IMG/VR virus record: IMGVR_UViG_3300049445_000392
Location: 1-44,541 of that record
Strand: one strand, 5' to 3'
DNA from: a virus
Length of the DNA stretch: 44,541 nucleotides
Shown: positions 1-7,835 of the stretch, in pieces
Layout: each line of letters begins with the position of its first letter
Numbering within the stretch: the first letter of the stretch is position 1
Position numbers and translations under genes: made by a program
Notes under the pieces: model-generated
What the model saw: the letters and a program-made list of their open reading frames with translations, nothing else
The model's database searches: none
What the model was told of the DNA's origin: nothing

Positions 1-130
1 CGTCCTGCTCCCTACAACAGTAGCCACCGGGGGTCAGATGCGCACGTGTGCGCCGTGTATGCATGGTGGGATAGGTGTCACATGTGCGCCACTCGCCCCG
101 GGCCTACGTACATCGCCCACGGTCCTATAC

Positions 131-763
131 CTACTCCGCGATCGTGTCAACAGACTTACACGGATCGTGTAGTTCGCGCCCACGCGCTCCCAAGACGTGG
201 GCATGCATGCGCAGCACCACGAACGCGCGGAGCATGGGGTGGAGCTCCGGCTTGCGCTCCACCACCTTCGCCAAGCACGCGATCCCTTGCGCCACGTAAC
301 GGCACACCGTCCGCCCATTCATGCCAAGGCGGCGCGCCGTGGCCCCCGCGTTGGACGTGACCCAATAGTCCACCAAGACCGCGGCCATGAGCGGTCGCAT
401 GGGCCGCGGGGTGATGGTGCCTAGCGCGCGCGCCACTTCGCCCACGTCCATGTGAAGCTCGGGAAGCGTGACGGCCAGTCTAAGCCGGTACTGTGCGCGG
501 AGTAGCCTGTAGCTAAGCCTTTGCTGTGACATTCCGCAAAGCGCGCCCACGTCCGCTTGGCGCATGCCTTCCCCGCATAGGCGAAGCCCTTCCGCTTCGG
601 CCGGCGGAAGCCGCTCCAAGGCGCGTGTCAGCTTGGCCCGCATGGCTTGCCGGAGCTCGGCCCGGTGGACGTTGGCCGCTTCGATCAGCTCGGCCGCTTC
701 GGCTTCGGCCGGCGGCGGCGCGGCCACGCACCGATCGATCATGTGTGGATCGATGGCTCGCAT
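131..763 (-). CDS. Double sigma-region-4-like HTH protein, candidate late transcription regulator
   Basis: A 210-residue protein with two separate helix-turn-helix segments that look like sigma-70 region 4. The first is about residues 52-95 (LPPAEAEGLRLCGEG then a recognition-helix-like GMSQQRLSYRLL), the second about 122-166 (YWVTSNAGATARRLGMNGRT). I chose the ATG at 763, which overlaps the end of the upstream methyltransferase by 25 bp; the longer open frame up to 949 is an out-of-frame reading of that gene. It is the last gene of a minus-strand operon with a small protein and a methyltransferase. Its final codons contain a copy of the dispersed operator-like motif at 157-171. No sigma region 2 is visible, so it may be an activator rather than a full sigma factor. 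The HTH character is well supported; the late-gene role is inference. Confidence 0.6.
   Translation of the reverse strand: MRAIDPHMIDRCVAAPPPAEAEAAELIEAANVHRAELRQAMRAKLTRALERLPPAEAEGLRLCGEGMRQADVGALCGMSQQRLSYRLLRAQYRLRLAVTLPELHMDVGEVARALGTITPRPMRPLMAAVLVDYWVTSNAGATARRLGMNGRTVCRYVAQGIACLAKVVERKPELHPMLRAFVVLRMHAHVLGARGRELHDPCKSVDTIAE
157..171. promoter_or_regulatory. Operator-like pseudo-palindrome
   Basis: TACACGGATCGTGTA, six-base arms TACACG/CGTGTA around GAT. It is one base from copies at 1710-1724 and 8306-8320 when read in the other orientation, and shares the core ACACGGATCGTGT with 22252-22264. Unlike most copies it lies inside the last codons of a gene. Confidence 0.45.
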
Positions 764-1458
764 TGCGCGTCCCGTTCTGCAAACACTCGGCCCTGTAAGA
801 CGGCGAAGCGGGACGCGTCCGGTTCCCCACCGATCGCGGCCCGGCCGGCCCGCATGGCCGCGATCACCGTGGTCCCGGTGCCCGCACACGGATCGCACAC
901 CACGTCCCCGGGCCGTGTGTAGTCCGTGACTAGATCCTGCATGAGCCAAAGCGGCTTCGAACCCGGTAAAAGCAGCTTTTCCCGGGGCCCAATGTACGCT
1001 CCCGGGAGCGTGCCGCTAAGGGGCCGCATTCCCACCGGCCGCGCCACCAAAAGCCATATGGCCCAGCTGGACGGGCCGTCCCCGGACATCCGGCACGTCA
1101 TGCCACGGATCACGCAAGGGATCGGCGCGAACACGTAGCGATCGGCCGCCTTGAAGGCCAGCTCATACACGGGGAGCTGATCGTGGGAGCACAGAACGGC
1201 CATCCAACGCGTGACGCGTGGGGACCACGTGGCCACGAACGCGCACGCTTGGGAGTCGCTCCATTGGGCGAAGTCCAAGCCGTCCAGCGTGACCCCGCGT
1301 GCTCCATCGTGCCGCTTCACCTTTTGGCCCGCGTGGACGCGGTCACTGAACGGCGGATCCGCGATCAGAACGTCCACGCGCTCCACGCGCGCTTGGAGCT
1401 CTTGGTGGGTGCATTGGTAGATCTGGACGTCCCCCGCGGATCCGCGTGGCTCCGTCAT
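739..1458 (-). CDS. Beta-class DNA methyltransferase (N6-adenine or N4-cytosine)
   Basis: A 239-residue amino-methyltransferase. The catalytic motif IV is DPPF at residues 34-37 and the S-adenosylmethionine-binding motif I is DPCAGTGTT at 189-197; this order (IV before I) is the beta class. The ATG at 1458 overlaps the stop of the preceding small gene as ATGA, so translation is probably coupled. It would methylate phage DNA at an unknown site, either to evade host restriction or to regulate. F instead of Y in the DPPY motif occurs in active members. The target sequence cannot be read from the protein. It is one of two DNA methyltransferases in the window. Confidence 0.9.
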   Translation of the reverse strand: MTEPRGSAGDVQIYQCTHQELQARVERVDVLIADPPFSDRVHAGQKVKRHDGARGVTLDGLDFAQWSDSQACAFVATWSPRVTRWMAVLCSHDQLPVYELAFKAADRYVFAPIPCVIRGMTCRMSGDGPSSWAIWLLVARPVGMRPLSGTLPGAYIGPREKLLLPGSKPLWLMQDLVTDYTRPGDVVCDPCAGTGTTVIAAMRAGRAAIGGEPDASRFAVLQGRVFAERDAQCEPSIHT

Positions 1459-1676
1459 GGTGCGATCCCCACGTCCCAATTGTACGTCCCCGGGCCATCC
1501 TCCCCGTCACACGCTTCCCGCACAATTTCCGCGTATCGATCGCCGGCCAATACTCGGACCATCTGATCGATTACCCACGCTCTGTGATGGGACCCATCAA
1601 TCCCGCCAAATTGAACCGCGATCTCTATCGCTTGGCCGATGACATTGTTCGGCCCGTCCCCCGCTTCGGTTGCCAT
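1455..1676 (-). CDS. Small conserved phage protein, paralogue of the 10311-10532 product
   Basis: A 73-residue protein of unknown function. Residues from about 31 to the end (AWVIDQMVRVLAGDRY, then YNWDVG) align with AWVLDQIVRALTGRQY and RKWDEG of the gene at 10311-10532, so the two are paralogues within the genome. The start ATG at 1676 has a strong ribosome binding site, AGGAGG at about 1682-1687, which overlaps an operator-like repeat. It heads the operon with the methyltransferase and the sigma-like gene, so this promoter region probably controls all three. Confidence 0.7.
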   Translation of the reverse strand: MATEAGDGPNNVIGQAIEIAVQFGGIDGSHHRAWVIDQMVRVLAGDRYAEIVREACDGEDGPGTYNWDVGIAP

Positions 1677-1684
1677 GCATGCCT

Positions 1685-1724
1685 CCTACACGATCAATGT
1701 GTAGGAACCTACACGATCCATGTA
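1685..1724. promoter_or_regulatory. Tandem operator-like repeats upstream of the methyltransferase operon
   Basis: The 64-bp gap between the resolvase and the 73-residue gene holds two direct copies of CCTACACGATC, starting at 1685 and 1708, 23 bp apart. The first lies in a 21-bp inverted repeat with arms CCTACAC/GTGTAGG (1685-1705). The second is TACACGATCCATGTA (1710-1724), identical to the reverse strand of 8306-8320. The first overlaps the ribosome binding site of the 73-residue gene, so a bound protein would block it. Confidence 0.6.
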
Positions 1725-1740
1725 CGGCTTTACACGCGTG

Positions 1741-2334
1741 CTAACGCTTCGGAAGCACCTTCCCCACTTCCGCGGCCCGTGCTCCCCACCGGGAGATCCC
1801 GATCGCGGCGGCTTCATCCGGGCCAATACTGGCTAGCCCGGTTTCACGTTGGGCCGCGGCCAGCTCCAAGGCGCGGATCTGTTCCCGGCGCGCGCGCGCC
1901 GCCGTGGCCCCGAACAACGGCCGCCGCCACCGCGCCGGAAGCACACTCAAGATCCGCCGCTTCACCACCTTCCGCTCCCGAAGCTCCGCCATCCACCGTT
2001 CACGGGCCGCGCCAAGACCTAACAGTGTCTTACGGTTTCCACCCCATGGTGACTCTAGAATCACCACTAAGACGGTTTCGCTTTCGAATGCGGCGCGCAA
2101 GGCGCGGTCCACCACCCACGCCACCGTAACGCGGTCTTCCGTGTCGAGCTCCCCGCTACTCCAAAGCACACCCCGCACGCGAAGCGCAAAGCCGGATTTT
2201 GATGCGGTATCTATCCCTAAAACCGTACACTTCCACGGCGCGGCCGCGGACAAGGCGAGTGATGGATTAGGTGTCCTACGCTGGCTAGGCTTTGGCCTAC
2301 GCGGGCCACGTTTTGCCCACCTATTGCGGGCCAT
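1741..2334 (-). CDS. RuvC-like Holliday-junction resolvase
   Basis: A 197-residue protein with an RNase-H-fold acidic triad typical of RuvC-like resolvases: GIDTAS with D42, VVILES with E94, and GPDEAAAIGI with D173/E174 near the C-terminus. Phages use such enzymes to cut branched intermediates during recombination and before packaging. The N-terminal 30 residues are basic (RKRGP-type) and may bind DNA. I chose the ATG at 2334; a GTG six bases upstream is also possible. It follows and slightly overlaps the Pro-rich protein gene. Related DNA-repair nucleases share the fold, so the junction specificity is inferred. Confidence 0.8.
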   Translation of the reverse strand: MARNRWAKRGPRRPKPSQRRTPNPSLALSAAAPWKCTVLGIDTASKSGFALRVRGVLWSSGELDTEDRVTVAWVVDRALRAAFESETVLVVILESPWGGNRKTLLGLGAARERWMAELRERKVVKRRILSVLPARWRRPLFGATAARARREQIRALELAAAQRETGLASIGPDEAAAIGISRWGARAAEVGKVLPKR

Positions 2335-2902
2335 ACACACACCCCACTAAGCCAATACCCCATGACTTTCCAACCTGTAAGACGGTGAGTGTTCGTGTGG
2401 TCTTTTCCGCGACAACGCCACCTAATGCAAGGTCGGTGGATATCTCGAATAGTGGGTTTCGAACCTTCCTATCCACCCACTGTGCGATGATGTGTGAGCT
2501 GCGATCATTCAGCGTACCTACACACAGTGCTTCCCACTCTGTAAGATGAAGTACGGTCACCCCTTGGCGTCGCAGGTGTGAGTACGTGACAGTGTGCCAT
2601 GTGTGGAACACGGCGCGTTTACCGCATAGCCAAACCAAGGCGAAGGGAAGCGGGAGCTCGGCCCACGGTCCGACCGCCGGGAGCTCGGCCAGCTCGGCCA
2701 CGGCAAGCGCGGCGGAAGCCTCCAAGCCGGCCGGGAGCGGCACGCCATGGGGTAGCGTGGCCCGCGTGGGCCCCGGGGCCGGTGGCGGCGCGGGGGACCC
2801 ATGCTCCGGGGCCGGGGCCGGTGGCGGCGGGGCCCGTGCGGGGTCCGGGATGGGTATGGGCGTAGGCATGGGGTCGCCGATCGTGATGTCCTGGAAGCGC
2901 AT
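2321..2902 (-). CDS. Proline-rich hypothetical protein
   Basis: A 193-residue protein I do not recognise. Residues 12-55 are a Pro/Ala-rich segment, followed by a folded-looking domain with WLCGKRAVFHTWHTVTYSHL and LTEWEALCVGTL. I took the ATG at 2902 rather than a TTG five codons upstream. It lies between the repeat-rich candidate origin and the resolvase and overlaps the resolvase start, so it is probably part of the replication/recombination operon. A role there is inference from position only. Confidence 0.55.
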   Translation of the reverse strand: MRFQDITIGDPMPTPIPIPDPARAPPPPAPAPEHGSPAPPPAPGPTRATLPHGVPLPAGLEASAALAVAELAELPAVGPWAELPLPFALVWLCGKRAVFHTWHTVTYSHLRRQGVTVLHLTEWEALCVGTLNDRSSHIIAQWVDRKVRNPLFEISTDLALGGVVAEKTTRTLTVLQVGKSWGIGLVGCVYGPQ

Positions 2903-3021
2903 TTCCAAAATCCTCAATGATTACATGGTCATTTCACAATGTGTCCCGAGGTGTCCCATAAAGTGTCCCAAAGAAATTGGTGTCCCCATCCCCGTTTTTG
3001 TAGTGGTTTCAGCTAGTTCCG

Positions 3022-3175
3022 CCAATGTGTCCCATGTGTCCCGTGTGTCCCGTGATTTGAATACCCCCTTCATGTGCGCGCCCACGCACGCGCACACATG
3101 CATGCGCGCACACGCACACACACATGTGTGAACACTTGATTTCACGGGACACATGGGACACATGGGACACATTGG
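3022..3175. repeat. 39-bp inverted repeat with iteron triplets
   Basis: Left arm 3022-3060 and right arm 3137-3175 are inverted copies with about 35 of 39 positions matching; each contains three GTGTCCC units at 9-bp spacing flanked by CCAAT and GTGA. The 76-bp centre is the alternating purine-pyrimidine tract. The structure could extrude as a cruciform or bring bound initiator proteins together. Confidence 0.75.
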
Positions 3176-3198
3176 CGCAAGGGTTCGTAACCCTTGCG
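3176..3198. terminator. Perfect stem-loop after the primase gene
   Basis: Arms CGCAAGGGTT (3176-3185) and AACCCTTGCG (3189-3198) around a 3-nt loop. It lies about 80 nt past the primase stop in the transcribed direction. There is no T-run, so it may be an RNA structure or part of the origin rather than an intrinsic terminator. Confidence 0.4.
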
Positions 3199-3275
3199 GA
3201 TTTCGGGAATGCTTCCGGCGGGGCCGCGGGACACGGTGTCCCGGAGCGCGTGGGACACATTGCGTGGCGCGCCGA

Positions 3276-5816
3276 TCACTCCGTGCGTTTCCAAACCACA
3301 TAGCGTGCCTTCCCTTGATTCACGATCGTCCGGCGCGCTTCGGGGCGAAAGCGATCATCGTTGGGCGTGGTTTCGATGCGTCCGGCTTTCGCCCACTCAC
3401 GCATGACTGACATGTAAGATCTATTGTGCTTGACGAATAGATCCCTAAGCGATCGTGCGTTGATCCAGGTTTCGATTACTTGCCCGCTATCGTCCACCAC
3501 GCGGACCCCGTGGCGCGGCCCGGCATGGGAGTGCGGCGGCCGCACCGATCCGCGTGTGGTTTGCTGCGCGGCCGGGAACGCTTCGGGATTGGACGCGATC
3601 CAGGTTTCGAGCTCCGCCGCCATGGCTTCGGCCGCGCTTTCAATCGGTTCCGGATCCACCCCGTCCGCGTGCTGGCCGCTGCATACGGATTCGTGCTTCG
3701 CGAAGCCGTAGGCTTGCACCAAGAGCGCTTCCACCACGCCTAACAGGGAGTAGTAATCCGCCGTGCGGGAGCGCACTCCGGCCGCTTTGGTGTCCCCTAG
3801 ATACTTGGCCCGTGCATGTTCCCGGAGCTTGACTATGTGGGCCCACCCATTCGGGTCTTGCGCCAAGAGATCCGCAATCCACCGGGCCCCGAAGCTTCCC
3901 GCATGGCGCGCACAGTCGGACGCAAGCGCGTGGATCTTCGGCGCGTCACCGTCCAAAGTGCCGAAGCCTTCCACGTTCAGCGCCACCACGCGGGCTTGCG
4001 CGCCGGTGGCCATCCCTTCGCCCAAAGGGATCTCACCGGCCGATAGCACCACCGTCCGCCAATGGCGCGCGCGTTGCGCCGCCGCCGTGGCCGTGAGTCT
4101 TCCCCGCGACTCACCATTGGCCAGCGTGTAGATCAAGCGCTGGACCGTGACGGGGTCACTCGCACCCACTTCATCGTAGCAAAGCGGCAAGTCCGAAAGC
4201 GTGGCGGCGCGGAGCTCGGCCGCGTTGGCCGTGGTGTTCCACGTGGCGACCCACGCGGGATCGTCCGGATCCCCGAACATCGAAGCCGCAATGCGTAACA
4301 TGGTCGTTTTGCCGCGGGACGAATCCCCGCAAAGGTGGAGCGCGAAGCCGCGGCTTCGCAGTGGCCTTAGGAGCGTGGCGGCCAAAGCGGCACACATGAT
4401 CCGCCGCATGACCGGCCCCGTGTCCCAAGCGCGCCGGAGTGCCTCCGCGTGGGCTTCGAATTCACCCCGGGGCCGAAGTGCCGGGGCCACGCGGTCCAGC
4501 TCCCCGGCCACGGTGAACCCGTCCGCGTGGTCCAGCACGAAAGCCGCGCCGGCCTCCCCCGGGGTGCCGATCCATCCGGTGTGCGATACGGCGCGCGCCA
4601 CCGGGAGCACGGACTCATTGGCCAGCTCCAACGCCAAGAACCACGGGGCCATGTGCTTGGCCGTTTGGCTCGTCACCGGCGCGCCCACGGGGCCGAGCTC
4701 CGCCACCATGGCCCGTGCATCGATCAAGGCTTTGCGCGTCACTTGGGCCGTGGCCCACGCGCCGTTCGCTTTCCACGTCACGGTGGCGTTCTGTTCCCCG
4801 GTCACGTAGTCCGCGGCACGCGCCGTGATCATGATCGGGGCCGGGCCCACCACCACCGTTCTGTCCCCCGCCGCGCACGTCACTTGGCCCGTGGCCGAGA
4901 TCTGGTATCCCCGGGGGATCGCCATGTCCGCGGGGATTGGCGCGCCGGCCAAGCACTCCACCGCACTGGCCGCGGTGGTAGTGAGCTCCGCGGGGTCTTG
5001 GAGCGCTTGCGCGTCTTGCTCGATTACGGCCCGCGTCTTTTCGGCCCCGAACATGGCCAAGTAATCGTCGATCCCTTTGCACGGGCACCGCTTAGGAGGT
5101 GTGACAAACCACACCGCGGTGGCCCCGGCTTCGATCAAAGCGTCCCGGAACGCGTGCGCGGCCCGCATGACACCGGCGTTTTCCCACGCGTCTTGATCGT
5201 ACACCAAGACGTGTTCGCGGCCCGTGATCCGGACGTGGGCGAGGATCGTGGGGTGGATCGTGCGCGGCCCGCGTTCACCCTTTGCGCGCTTGGCGGACCA
5301 CGACTCCACCCCGGTTAGACCCACCACCGTGTAGCCTAACTGTTCGAGTGCTAGCGCTTTCTTTTCACCTTCCGTCCACAGTTGTGTCCCGTCTGACTGT
5401 AGCAAGCCGTCCGCGCGCGCACGCGGCGGGAAGTAGACCATGATGCCTATCCCGCGCGGCTGATCGTACTTGGCGTGACGCTTGCGGACCTTGTCATACC
5501 ACGGGTGATCCGCGCGCACGCGGAACGCGAACGGGGCCAGTGGCGGCGCGCCGGGGAGGTGGAAGGGGAACGCGATCGCGAAGCCGGAGTGGAGCGGATG
5601 CGTCCGGCCGAGTAAAGCGATCGCTTCATCTCGCGTTTCAATCGAGTACAGATCGGCCGCGTCTATCGTCGCATCGGTGAGTCCGGATGATTCGCGAAGG
5701 TGCCGCCGGTGGGCTTCGGTGAGCGCGCGCGCCGTGGGCGGGGGAAGCGGCGGCGGGGTGTAATCGGGCTTGCGCTTGGTGGACGCGGACTCCGTATCAT
5801 CATCACCGCGGGCCAT
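3276..5816 (-). CDS. Primase-helicase (DUF3854 TOPRIM-like plus DUF927 helicase domain)
   Basis: An 846-residue replication protein. The N-terminal half has a TOPRIM-like DUF3854 arrangement: WTEGEKKALAL (E149, E151) and VYDQD (D207, D209). The C-terminal half is a DUF927-type helicase: Walker A GDSSRGKTT at 497-505 and a Walker-B-like LPLCYDEV at 543-550. The last 120 residues look like a winged-helix tail (NARSLRDLFVKHNRSYMSVMREW). Such fusions prime and unwind DNA at phage and plasmid origins. It sits immediately beside the GTGTCCC repeat region, which supports both calls. It follows the 218-residue helical protein by 5 bp, so they are co-transcribed. Confidence 0.85.
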   Translation of the reverse strand: MARGDDDTESASTKRKPDYTPPPLPPPTARALTEAHRRHLRESSGLTDATIDAADLYSIETRDEAIALLGRTHPLHSGFAIAFPFHLPGAPPLAPFAFRVRADHPWYDKVRKRHAKYDQPRGIGIMVYFPPRARADGLLQSDGTQLWTEGEKKALALEQLGYTVVGLTGVESWSAKRAKGERGPRTIHPTILAHVRITGREHVLVYDQDAWENAGVMRAAHAFRDALIEAGATAVWFVTPPKRCPCKGIDDYLAMFGAEKTRAVIEQDAQALQDPAELTTTAASAVECLAGAPIPADMAIPRGYQISATGQVTCAAGDRTVVVGPAPIMITARAADYVTGEQNATVTWKANGAWATAQVTRKALIDARAMVAELGPVGAPVTSQTAKHMAPWFLALELANESVLPVARAVSHTGWIGTPGEAGAAFVLDHADGFTVAGELDRVAPALRPRGEFEAHAEALRRAWDTGPVMRRIMCAALAATLLRPLRSRGFALHLCGDSSRGKTTMLRIAASMFGDPDDPAWVATWNTTANAAELRAATLSDLPLCYDEVGASDPVTVQRLIYTLANGESRGRLTATAAAQRARHWRTVVLSAGEIPLGEGMATGAQARVVALNVEGFGTLDGDAPKIHALASDCARHAGSFGARWIADLLAQDPNGWAHIVKLREHARAKYLGDTKAAGVRSRTADYYSLLGVVEALLVQAYGFAKHESVCSGQHADGVDPEPIESAAEAMAAELETWIASNPEAFPAAQQTTRGSVRPPHSHAGPRHGVRVVDDSGQVIETWINARSLRDLFVKHNRSYMSVMREWAKAGRIETTPNDDRFRPEARRTIVNQGKARYVVWKRTE

Positions 5817-5821
5817 GTGGA

Positions 5822-6478
5822 CTACACCTCCGCGTGATCGTGCTCCGGGTTCGCGGTGGTGTGGTGGGGGTCAGCTCCGGGGATTGGCACGGGGTCCGGT
5901 GTACGCTCCCCGTATTCGTGGTGTGTGATCATTCCCGGCGGTTCGTGTGCGGCTTGTGTGCCGGTGGCACTTGCAATGTGTTGTAACGCTTCGGCCACGG
6001 TGAGCTCGGCCGGCGGTGGTGGCATATTGGGCACCACGGCCAAGCCATGGTGGCGGCGGCGGCGGCGCGAACCTATCGGCACCGGCGCGGCCACCGTGGG
6101 CGGATCCACCACGTCCAGCGTGAGCTGCAGCTCGGCCGCTGTTAGCGCGATAGTGTCCAGCGCTTCCCCGGTGTCCGTGCGGTGTGCGGTCTTGGAGCGC
6201 TCTTGATAGTTCGCGCGCCATTCCACGGTGATGGCCCGCATTTCGAAGCCCGCGTGGACCACGGTGGCGATTCGGCCGGCTTCGCGTGCGTGGGAGCGTG
6301 CCAACTTAGACAGCTCGGCCGCGTCCGCTTTGAGCGATGCGGCTTGCTCGGCCGCGGCCGCCATGCGGGCCCCGCGATCTAGTTTTTCCGTGTCGGTGAG
6401 CTGGCACGCTAGATCCCGGACTTCGGTGGTGATCACCGGCCGTTCGTCGGTGGTGGGCGGCTTGGTAGCGTCGCTCAT
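5822..6478 (-). CDS. Helical hypothetical protein in the replication operon
   Basis: A 218-residue protein of unknown function. Residues about 15-110 are predicted mainly helical and rich in Ala, Glu and Lys (TDTEKLDRGARMAAAAEQAA and LKADAAELSKLARSHAREAG), suggesting a coiled coil; a short basic patch GSRRRRRHH follows and the C-terminus is Pro/His-rich. The ATG at 6478 overlaps the stop of the HTH/H1-like gene as ATGA, which rules out the longer frame that starts inside that gene. It probably acts with the primase that follows it, but no function can be assigned. Confidence 0.7.
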   Translation of the reverse strand: MSDATKPPTTDERPVITTEVRDLACQLTDTEKLDRGARMAAAAEQAASLKADAAELSKLARSHAREAGRIATVVHAGFEMRAITVEWRANYQERSKTAHRTDTGEALDTIALTAAELQLTLDVVDPPTVAAPVPIGSRRRRRHHGLAVVPNMPPPPAELTVAEALQHIASATGTQAAHEPPGMITHHEYGERTPDPVPIPGADPHHTTANPEHDHAEV

Positions 6479-6900
6479 GATGCCACCGCCTTGCGGCCGC
6501 GGCGGGACGTGGTGGTGGTGGTGGTGCGCGCGCGCTTGCTGGCCGCGGCACGGCCGGTGGAGCGCGTGGACTTGGCCTTGGCCGGCTTGGCCGCGGGCTT
6601 CGGCTTGCGCTTCGCTCCCACCGCCGCGGGCTTCGGCTTCGCGTTGCGCTTGGCCTTGGGATCTAGCGGGCCGCAAAGATCCGCCATAGTGACGGCCCCG
6701 CCGGTATGTTGGACGATCTTGAAAGCGTGCTCCAAGCTGGCCCGGACGCGGCCGTGGGCGATCAGCCATAGCGTGGACACACCCCACTGCTTGGCACACA
6801 CAGTGATATGACGCTTAGGATCGGCGTCGAACCACTGCTTTAGCGGGGTGGTAGGCTCGTCAATTGCGGACGCTTCGGGGGTGGGCATGGGGTCCACCAC
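6475..6900 (-). CDS. HTH protein with histone-H1-like basic tail
   Basis: A 141-residue protein made of two parts. Residues 20-80 resemble a small Cro/YdaS-like HTH (HITVCAKQWGVSTLWLIAHG). Residues 82-141 are a Lys/Ala/Pro-rich tail (KPKPAA, AKPAKAKS, SRRGRK) like eukaryotic H1 or bacterial HctA/Hc1-type nucleoid proteins. It is first in the left-going operon and diverges from the XRE repressor gene, the place of Cro in lambda. A dual role as early switch and DNA-condensing protein is inference. Its upstream region carries paired operator-like repeats. Confidence 0.7.
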   Translation of the reverse strand: MVDPMPTPEASAIDEPTTPLKQWFDADPKRHITVCAKQWGVSTLWLIAHGRVRASLEHAFKIVQHTGGAVTMADLCGPLDPKAKRNAKPKPAAVGAKRKPKPAAKPAKAKSTRSTGRAAASKRARTTTTTTSRRGRKAVAS

Positions 6901-6901
6901 G

Positions 6902-6941
6902 CTACACGATCCATGCGTCGGTGCGTGAACGGATCGTGTAA
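6902..6941. promoter_or_regulatory. Bipartite operator in the divergent control region
   Basis: Two inverted copies of the half-site TACACGATCC, at 6903-6912 and reversed at 6931-6940, separated by exactly 18 bp. The same arrangement and spacing recur at 8282-8321. It abuts the start codon of the HTH/H1-like gene, so binding here would block the left-going operon. Confidence 0.65.
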
Positions 6942-7039
6942 CGCGTGCATAGGTCCCAAAGGTGACCCAGCGTCACCAAAGCGCCCACATTGCGCATTTT
7001 CCGGGGTTTGGTTGCCGTTCCCGGGGTGCGTATTGGCTC

Positions 7040-7076
7040 TTGACTGGATAGGGTTACATCTTGCATCTATGCATAC
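7040..7076 (+). promoter_or_regulatory. Possible promoter of the repressor gene
   Basis: TTGACT at 7040-7045 is a good -35 box. With an 18-bp spacer the -10 would be CATCTA (7064-7069), a weak match. The GTG start at 7077 follows within a few bases, so the mRNA would have almost no leader. Confidence 0.3.
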
Positions 7077-7835
7077 GTGACTCAGCGTGATAGCCAAAAC
7101 CCGCTAGCCGCCAAGACGGTTCAGGCGCGGATCCGCGCCTTGTACGAAGCCCGGGGATTCAATCGCGCCACCTTCGCGCGCGCACTGAACGTGGGCTATT
7201 CGGTGGTGGCAAATTGGGAGTCACCCACGAACCCGTACTCACCAAGCATTCCAAACCTCCGCGAAGCCGCAGTGGTGCTTCGCGTGAGCACGGATGATCT
7301 GATCTTCGGAATGGAGCCACGTCCGCAAATGCTGTCCCCGAACATCCCCACACAAGGTCACGGGGCCGGCGCATATTCGATTGACTTGGGCACGCTTCGA
7401 ATCGCGCTGGACCGCGTGAGCGCTTCCGCGGCGGCGCGCGAAGCCTTAGTCACGCATATGGAGTCCCCGCGGGGACAGCTCCAACGCGTGACCGTGGACT
7501 ACGCTTTGGCGTTCGCGGAAGCGTGGGACGAAAGCCGCACCGCCGGGGCCGATGATACGGCCGCCACCAAGGCGGCGGTGGGGGCCGCTATTAACGCGCG
7601 CGCTGAATCGAGTGCGCGCGTTGGAGCGATACGATCCACCGTGCTAAATGCAGTCGGCCCCGAAGCCCCGGCGGCACCTTCGCCAAACTCTCACGCGGGA
7701 TCCCGTGGCGCATTTCCGTCAAACGGATCCGCCACGCGTGATAAAGCCGCCGGTCCCACACCGGGCAAGGGAAAGAATCGATCGCGTCCCCCTGCGAAAA
7801 AACGCGTTCGTCCGAAGCTTCCGCGATCGCTCTGA
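7077..7835 (+). CDS. XRE-family HTH protein, probable phage repressor
   Basis: A 252-residue protein beginning at a GTG. Residues 15-77 form an XRE/Cro-CI HTH (RIRALYEARGFNRATFARAL then a recognition region VGYSVVANWESP). Residues 90-165 look folded and helical. From about 170 on, the sequence is low-complexity Ala/Pro/Ser and then basic (KGKNRSRPPAKKRVRP). It diverges from an HTH/H1-like gene across a control region with paired operator repeats, which fits a lysogeny repressor. No LexA-type serine protease motif is visible. Its last 245 bp overlap a convergent gene that has more typical codons there, so the tail may be incidental. Confidence 0.75.
   Translation: MTQRDSQNPLAAKTVQARIRALYEARGFNRATFARALNVGYSVVANWESPTNPYSPSIPNLREAAVVLRVSTDDLIFGMEPRPQMLSPNIPTQGHGAGAYSIDLGTLRIALDRVSASAAAREALVTHMESPRGQLQRVTVDYALAFAEAWDESRTAGADDTAATKAAVGAAINARAESSARVGAIRSTVLNAVGPEAPAAPSPNSHAGSRGAFPSNGSATRDKAAGPTPGKGKNRSRPPAKKRVRPKLPRSL

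Larger units (their letters stand above)
2921..3275. other. Repeat-rich non-coding region, candidate replication origin
   Basis: About 355 bp without a credible gene, directly after the primase-helicase gene. It carries 13 copies of the heptamer GTGTCCC: eight on the plus strand (from 2941, 2951, 2963, 2980, 3027, 3036, 3045, 3236) and five on the minus strand (3146, 3155, 3164, 3228, 3252). Two groups of three are spaced 9 bp apart like iterons. Between them, 3070-3128 is a run of alternating purine-pyrimidine (GCGC, CACA, TGTG) that could form Z-DNA. Clustered iterons beside a primase gene suggest a replication origin. The open frames seen here encode only CP-M and CVCAC type repeats and are not credible. 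Confidence 0.5.

Noticed and set aside
131-949. 272-residue version of the sigma-like protein
   Set aside because: The first 62 residues are the methyltransferase gene read out of frame; the ATG at 763 gives the normal domain start.
3022-3175. Possible CRISPR array
   Set aside because: The repeat is 7-9 bp, occurs on both strands and lacks unique spacers of constant length; no cas genes are nearby.
2921-3301. Open frames with CPMCPMC and CVCACARMHVCAC repeats
   Set aside because: They are translations of the GTGTCCC iterons and the alternating purine-pyrimidine tract; the composition is not protein-like.
6475-6799. N-terminal extension of the 5822-6478 protein
   Set aside because: It is the H1-like gene read in another frame (QGQAQREAEARG-type repeats); the ATGA overlap marks the true start.
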